DNA from: Diorhabda sublineata
Lineage: Eukaryota; Arthropoda; Insecta; Coleoptera; Chrysomelidae
Assembly (NCBI RefSeq): GCF_026230105.1
Contig: NC_079477.1
Coordinates: 4,593,001-4,657,000 of the forward strand
DNA length: 64,000 nt
Direction: 5' to 3'
Shown here: piece after piece, positions 59,641 through 64,000 of the stretch
Layout: each line of letters opens with the position of its first letter
Position numbering within the stretch: the stretch's first letter is position 1
Made by a program: the position numbers and the translations under genes
The notes under the pieces: model-generated
Seen by the model: the letters and a program-made list of their open reading frames with translations, nothing else
Told to the model about the DNA's origin: nothing
The model's database searches: none

Positions 59641-61570
59641 CTAATGCTGTTGCTATCTAAGCATGCGGGTATTTCGAGCCGTAGTTTTGTCGGTTTCTAA
59701 GTACGTTTTATGTCGATCTGTGACTAGAAAATCTATAGGTGGTCAGTTGGCGAGTACTCGTGGAGACGTTCCGGTACAGTTTTTTGTGGGTTTCTGCTTT
59801 CCAGACTAGAGCTTCGTAGAGGATTGTTGAATTGCTGTTGATTTGCTGAGCTCAGCAAAGAGCATCAATAATTGCTCCATCGTTTTATACAAAAACAGCT
59901 ACTATATCAGGGTCTCAAAATCACAACTGATAATAAAAGGAAGACCATAAATTGCTACACTTTTTTTAACCAGTTTAGAGTAGAAGTCCCGCGGAGGAAG
60001 TATTCGGTACCATTAATTAACAAAACAAACAGGGCGGCCACGAAGCAGACAGAAAAAGCGAAGAGACCGTGGAGCAACTCAACTTATCTATGTGGAATCC
60101 AATTCGTCTACGTAGAAGCATTCAGATACTTTGAAACCACCCTGAACAACTTTTCTTGGATATTGAAGTTGGACTTAAAATTGTATCCTTTCTACTTATA
60201 TGGGCATATCAAATTTTCCTATTTTGGAGTATGAATAATCCTAAATTGAAACACCAAAGACGTTTTTACTCTAAAGGTTCGGGCTCAATTTTTTAGAAAC
60301 TCGCGCCGCAATTCAATAACTATTAACTGTGTTTGCCCGTGGTTAAGAGTACATTTGTCAAGCAATTGGTGGCATACCTGACGCTATCTATCGAAGAGTT
60401 TAGAAAAAGGGCCAAGATTTAGGAATACCTGTGGCGAAATGATAGCCTCTTTAAAGATATTATAAATGTTCAATATAAATAATTATTTGTTTGAATACAG
60501 TGTGATTTTTTATCATGATAGTTAGAAAATTTTATAAATTAATGGTCTAATGAAAGATAAGGATTCCTCTAATATATCTTGTAATTTCTGATGAATGCCT
60601 ACAGAAATATGAGACAGTAAAGTGTCAAACATTGAATTGGGTATAAAAGATTTATTTTCCTAACGGTTTTTGAAGTATTTGTTTAGAAAACATCCACTTC
60701 AACTTATAAGTTTTCATTCCACAAGTTCACAATTGTTCTTTTGGAACGAACTCTAATTGTAGTCGAAGAAATCCATAATCATGACCTTAATGTTTAACTT
60801 CGGTGGGTCTTTCTAGTGCGAGGTGATTCACTGGTTTTCCATTGAAAACTTTGAATTTTTGTCCTACAGTAATAGCCATCTATCAACAAATCGTGAGCTA
60901 CTTTCTCATTTTTGTTCCAGAAATATTAATATTATTGCTATGACACTATAAAAGCTTCATCGAGATGGATTTATGATTTTTATATATTTTATATATTAAA
61001 TCGACTGACTTATCTGTTTGCGTAACCAAAATAACTGTATTTTTAAAAACTGTATTCACAACTACTATTCTTACTCCAAAGTTTCAAGTTCTGATCTGAT
61101 ATCCGGTACGTAATGTACGAGAACTTGATTTTCTTGAAAATTTACTCGTAAATATTTGAGTTCTAGTTAGAGACAATAACGAGGTAGTAGATGTTTTAGC
61201 GTTTTCAGTCGGAAGATAATTTTACTGAGTAGGCAAGTAAAGGAACAAGACAGGCATCTTTTGAAAACTATTTGTCTTTACTCTAATTAGAAAAAAAATT
61301 TTTTTGAAAGACTTTTCTGAAGAAAAACGAACCGGGTAATAAATATAACAATGTAAACTGATATTTGGAGTTTATTTATTCAATATTGTTTAATAATGAA
61401 GTGCACGTTCTTAGTATGAACATTTAGGAAACAGTTTGCTAAACTTATTCTTTGAGCTCATAAAAATAAAAAGGAATATTTGTCATGAATTATCTGACTT
61501 ATACTTGAGATCCGTAATTGTAAAGACTGATTAATACTGCAGAGCCAAAATGAACGTTTACTCTGTATCA
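59641..61570. other. one unrecognised open frame, otherwise nothing
   Basis: A 120-codon plus-strand frame at 59872-60234 starts with ATG but has no motif, no repeat partner and no supporting context that I can see. The rest is AT-rich. Confidence 0.35.
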
Positions 61571-61574
61571 AAAA

Positions 61575-61965
61575 GTTGTCTTTTTATTACCGAAAAAAAG
61601 CGATTATTTTAAGTTTGTAAACAGAAAATAATCCGAGGGGGCTAAATCTAACGAATAGTTTACATCAGGTAGATATTAAAACTTCAATTTATTAATTTTG
61701 GCCATTGAAATAGCGAATGGGTGAGCTGGTGCATTGCCTTGATAAAACAATACTTTCTTCTTAGCCAAATGCGGCCAATTTTACTTGATTTCTTCGCTCA
61801 AATGTTGCAATAAGTTAGCCTAATATTAGCCGTTGATAGTTTTTCCTTTGGCGCAAAAAATCATATTTATTTCTGTGAATCATTGCCAAACACTCGATGG
61901 AAATGTCTTCACGACGCTGTTTTACACGCGGGTTGATAGGAATTTCATCAAGTTTATAATATTAG
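61575..61965 (-). pseudogene. mariner transposase relic, internally deleted
   Basis: The minus strand reads RREDISIECLAMIHRNKYDF (matching the ...R...S...L......N...FL.R block before the first catalytic aspartate), then jumps to ANLLQHLSEEIK-like sequence in a shifted frame. It continues PHLAKKKVLFYQGNAPAHP, where G replaces the second catalytic aspartate (QDNAPAH), and SLDLAPSDYFLFTNLK (third). The first catalytic segment (DETW) is missing. It is the same mariner subfamily pattern as the relic at 4.4-5.0 kb. Confidence 0.78.
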
Positions 61966-62187
61966 TGATAAGAGATTGTACGTTACTTTTTACGATTATT
62001 GTTTAATTTTTCTAAAATAATTTTAAAAACTATATCTTCTTAGGTTTTTATGAGATGAAAATAAAAATATAAGAAGACATCGAGTTCTACCACCCTCATA
62101 CTTGGTCTAAAGGAGTGTTAGATCATTCCAATAGGGACATTATAATAAATAAATAAGATTGAACACATCTAAAAAGGAATTACTTAC
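61966..62187 (-). other. start of slit intron 1
   Basis: The minus strand after 62188 starts GTAAGTA, a strong 5' splice site, so this is intronic. No branch point or acceptor pairing with it was recognised in the window. Confidence 0.7.
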
Positions 62188-62390
62188 AGTCTTTCAGTGT
62201 CCAAAGGGATATTCCTGGGAACAGCGTTGAGTCCTCTTCTAGAGCAGTCGACGGTGGTGCCAGCGCACGAACACATACGAGGGCATCTCGGTCCTCCGAA
62301 CGATAAATGCGCCATCTCATCGGCAACAGTGATAACAATAATCGCCAAAAGTAGGCACACTATGAACGGCACTGTTGTGGGCGCCCGCAT
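62188..62390 (-). CDS. sli: slit, first coding exon (signal peptide and start of LRRNT)
   Basis: Slit is a secreted axon-guidance ligand for Robo receptors, made of leucine-rich-repeat, EGF and laminin-G domains. The ATG at 62390-62388 lies in the context CACCACAATG. Residues 1-23 are a hydrophobic signal peptide (core IVCLLLAIIVITV). Cysteines at residues 36, 40, 42 and 49 (CPRMCSCAGTTVDC) form the LRR N-terminal cap, followed by SRRGLNAVPRNIPLDTERL, which is the slit-type RGL..VP..I....ERL motif. The exon ends after AGA CT at 62188 (phase 2) before GTAAGTA; read without splicing, the frame would stop at once. The remaining ~1,400 residues of slit would lie further to the left, outside the window or unrecognised. 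The identification is strong for slit-family LRRNT; an orthology test was not possible. Confidence 0.88.
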
Positions 62391-62493
62391 TGTGGTGTTT
62401 TTTCTTTAATAAAATATACTCTTCCTGTTCTTTGTTATTTTATTATTTCAAGACGTATACGAATAAGTTTCAAGAATAGTATTCACTTTATAT
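62391..62493 (-). other. slit 5' untranslated sequence, with candidate 3' splice site
   Basis: Upstream of the ATG the minus strand contains TTTTATTGTTACAG (AG at 62494-62495) followed by ATATAAAG, an acceptable splice acceptor. The translated exon may therefore be preceded by a non-coding first exon outside or further right. This is inference from the motif alone. Confidence 0.45.
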
Positions 62494-62495
62494 CT

Positions 62496-63214
62496 GTAAC
62501 AATAAAACGTATTTCAGTCTCTATTATTAAAAACAATGAATGCATGTGTAATCATAATTTACGGTCAGAAAACAATGAAAAAACTGAGCGAAGAGAATAG
62601 ATGGTCAGTGTTTTTTTTTGTTCGAACATCGGGAAACTGGGAATATATATTGTTTAAAAATTTATCTCGCGAATTATTCCCTGAATATTTCAGAACCTTT
62701 GCGTTCTTAGTTACAACCCTTTGAATATTTAATCGCCGTTTAACACTTGGAAAACAACGGGGTCAGGTGGTTTTCAATTATTCACATTTCGCAGGATTTT
62801 TCCAAACAGAAAGGTCGAAACGAATTCAAGAAAACTCGATGAAAAAAAGGGCAAGCACTCGAATCTAAAGAATACTGTTGAAAGCGTTTGGATTAACAGG
62901 AATAAATTCAGGTTAATGCCGAGAAAAACATTTCTAACAATATCTGATCTGCGAAAAATCCCACAAAACCGGAGATGAGTTTGTACTACAGCTTAACCAA
63001 AATTTGAAAATGTTGGTCAACGTAAACAATTACTTGCTATAGTCTATTTTTATGTCATGCAAACGTTAGTACGGTCATTTCAAATATTATTACAGCTTAT
63101 ACAAGTTTTTGGTCTTTTATAACCAAGCTTTATAACCAAGACAACATTTTTTTTGTCTTTGCAACAAATTTCACCAAACGAAACTATGTTTACTGAACTT
63201 CAACAACAATTTCC
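62496..63214. other. no recognisable gene
   Basis: Sequence 5' of slit exon; a plus-strand frame at 62536-62724 has no motif. No TATA/initiator pair for slit was identified. Confidence 0.35.
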
Positions 63215-63380
63215 GAATTCGGCGCTACCAAATCTGCAAGAAGACGCATCCTTCCCGATCTCCGAACTGCTATTAAAGAAGTGGACATCTTGACATGGTT
63301 TGCCGGACCTGCTTATCTATTGAGAAACGTTGCCATTGATCAAGAAAGATGGGCATCAATTTGAACACTTGAACACTTTT
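63215..63380 (+). pseudogene. possible DDE transposase C-terminal tail
   Basis: The plus frame at about 63339 reads LIKKDGHQFEHLNT, like the ..CI..DGHQFEHLL end of insect DDE endonucleases. The upstream part is too decayed to align. Confidence 0.35.
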
Positions 63381-64000
63381 TCGAATCCCTTTTGTAATTT
63401 ATTTTAATAAATTCATTTTGACGCAGCATTTTTTTCTCTTTCTTGATGCAAATTTGTTGCCTAATTTATCCAAACCTCTGTATTTAGATATGACACTTAT
63501 TATGAAGCTATATAACAGGTAAGTAATGATTAAACTGAGATTTCATTATAAACATCCTGGATAGTATGTCAACAACAATGCTTTATCTTTACTCATATCA
63601 AAAAATGCATTTTGCACTTTTGAATTAAATTTTGTATCAATATGCTGACAAAACTAAAATCGCATGAAATTGAGTAGTCATTTTATGTTGATAAAATTTA
63701 TTCGAATACAGTTGTTTGATTAACAATAATTAGTGAAACAATATGGTTAAAAATTATTTTTAAATTGTTTCTATAAACGAAATGTATTACTAATTGTTGT
63801 GTTTACATTTTTTTTATTGGAAACAAACATTTTAACCTTTTTCAAGGATAAAGTGAGGAAGCTAATTTATAGGTGCTAAAGTGGCGTTTAATTCATTATT
63901 TTTATACAGAACATTGGCAATGACATTTCTTCCGATTGTTCAAGGTTGCTACTCAAGTTTTGAGATATGGCAACACTAATATGAATATGTCAAATCAGAC
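63381..64000. other. no recognisable feature
   Basis: AT-rich sequence to the window end. Confidence 0.4.

Noticed and set aside
59872..60234. 120-codon open frame as a gene
   Set aside because: It has no recognisable domain, no splice or promoter context, and lies among transposon debris; kept only as an unrecognised frame.
1..62187. An intronic microRNA such as the mir-218 hosted by vertebrate slit genes
   Set aside because: I did not notice a matching mature sequence or hairpin; a systematic search was not possible, so this is absence of observation only.

Overview
This is an AT-rich invertebrate nuclear window, almost certainly insect and plausibly a beetle. The evidence is: (i) one recognisable cellular exon, the first coding exon of the axon-guidance gene slit, on the minus strand near the right end; (ii) insect-type telomeric pentamers (TTAGG, with TTAAG and TCAGG variants) scattered through the sequence; (iii) a dense layer of decayed insect transposons (mariner, Tc1, piggyBac-like, LINE, Penelope-like, gypsy). 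No bacterial operon, rRNA, tRNA or CRISPR array was seen. All assignments rest on reading the sequence by eye; no database search was possible.

Layout. The slit exon (62188-62390, minus) ends in a canonical splice donor, so everything to its left lies downstream of it. I saw no other slit exon in 1-62187, so the simplest reading is that most of the window is one very long first intron filled with mobile-element debris. From left to right: a LINE 3' end (1-327); a mariner relic (1.7-2.2 kb); a foldback element with a perfect 8-bp target duplication (2.2-3.2 kb); a second mariner relic (4.4-5.0 kb); a nearly complete but dead Tc1-like element (6966-8446); a LINE RNase H fragment with an open frame (13.45-14.04 kb); Tc1, LINE and mariner relics (15-26 kb), with a three-copy repeat at 19.4-20.35 kb and a second LINE 3' end at 21.1-21.5 kb; a second foldback copy in opposite orientation (28.5-29.5 kb) abutting a broken FLYWCH zinc-finger segment; more Tc1/mariner relics (32.2-36.8 kb) and an orphan heat-shock-type promoter motif cluster (34.5 kb); a transposase-like relic (37.1-38.2 kb) followed by a 9-copy ~176-bp satellite whose every unit contains a telomeric-type block (38.66-40.23 kb); an internally deleted mariner (42969-43703) and a TTAA-flanked piggyBac-like MITE (43919-44520); LINE relics (45.6-48.9 kb); a Penelope-like element (49.6-50.5 kb); a DDE transposase relic (50.9-51.4 kb); a GC-rich inverted-repeat pair around a decayed repeat-family protein (54.7-55.7 kb); a gypsy RT fragment (55.9 kb); a 15-bp-based hierarchical satellite (57.7-59.0 kb); an R1-like LINE tail; a last mariner relic; then slit.

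How it fits together. Only slit looks like a functional host gene. The mobile elements are nearly all broken by stops, frameshifts or loss of catalytic residues. The most unusual theme is repeated interstitial telomeric repeats at junctions: inside one foldback copy, at the 3' edge of a transposase relic, in a short block at 20.6 kb, and in every unit of a local satellite.
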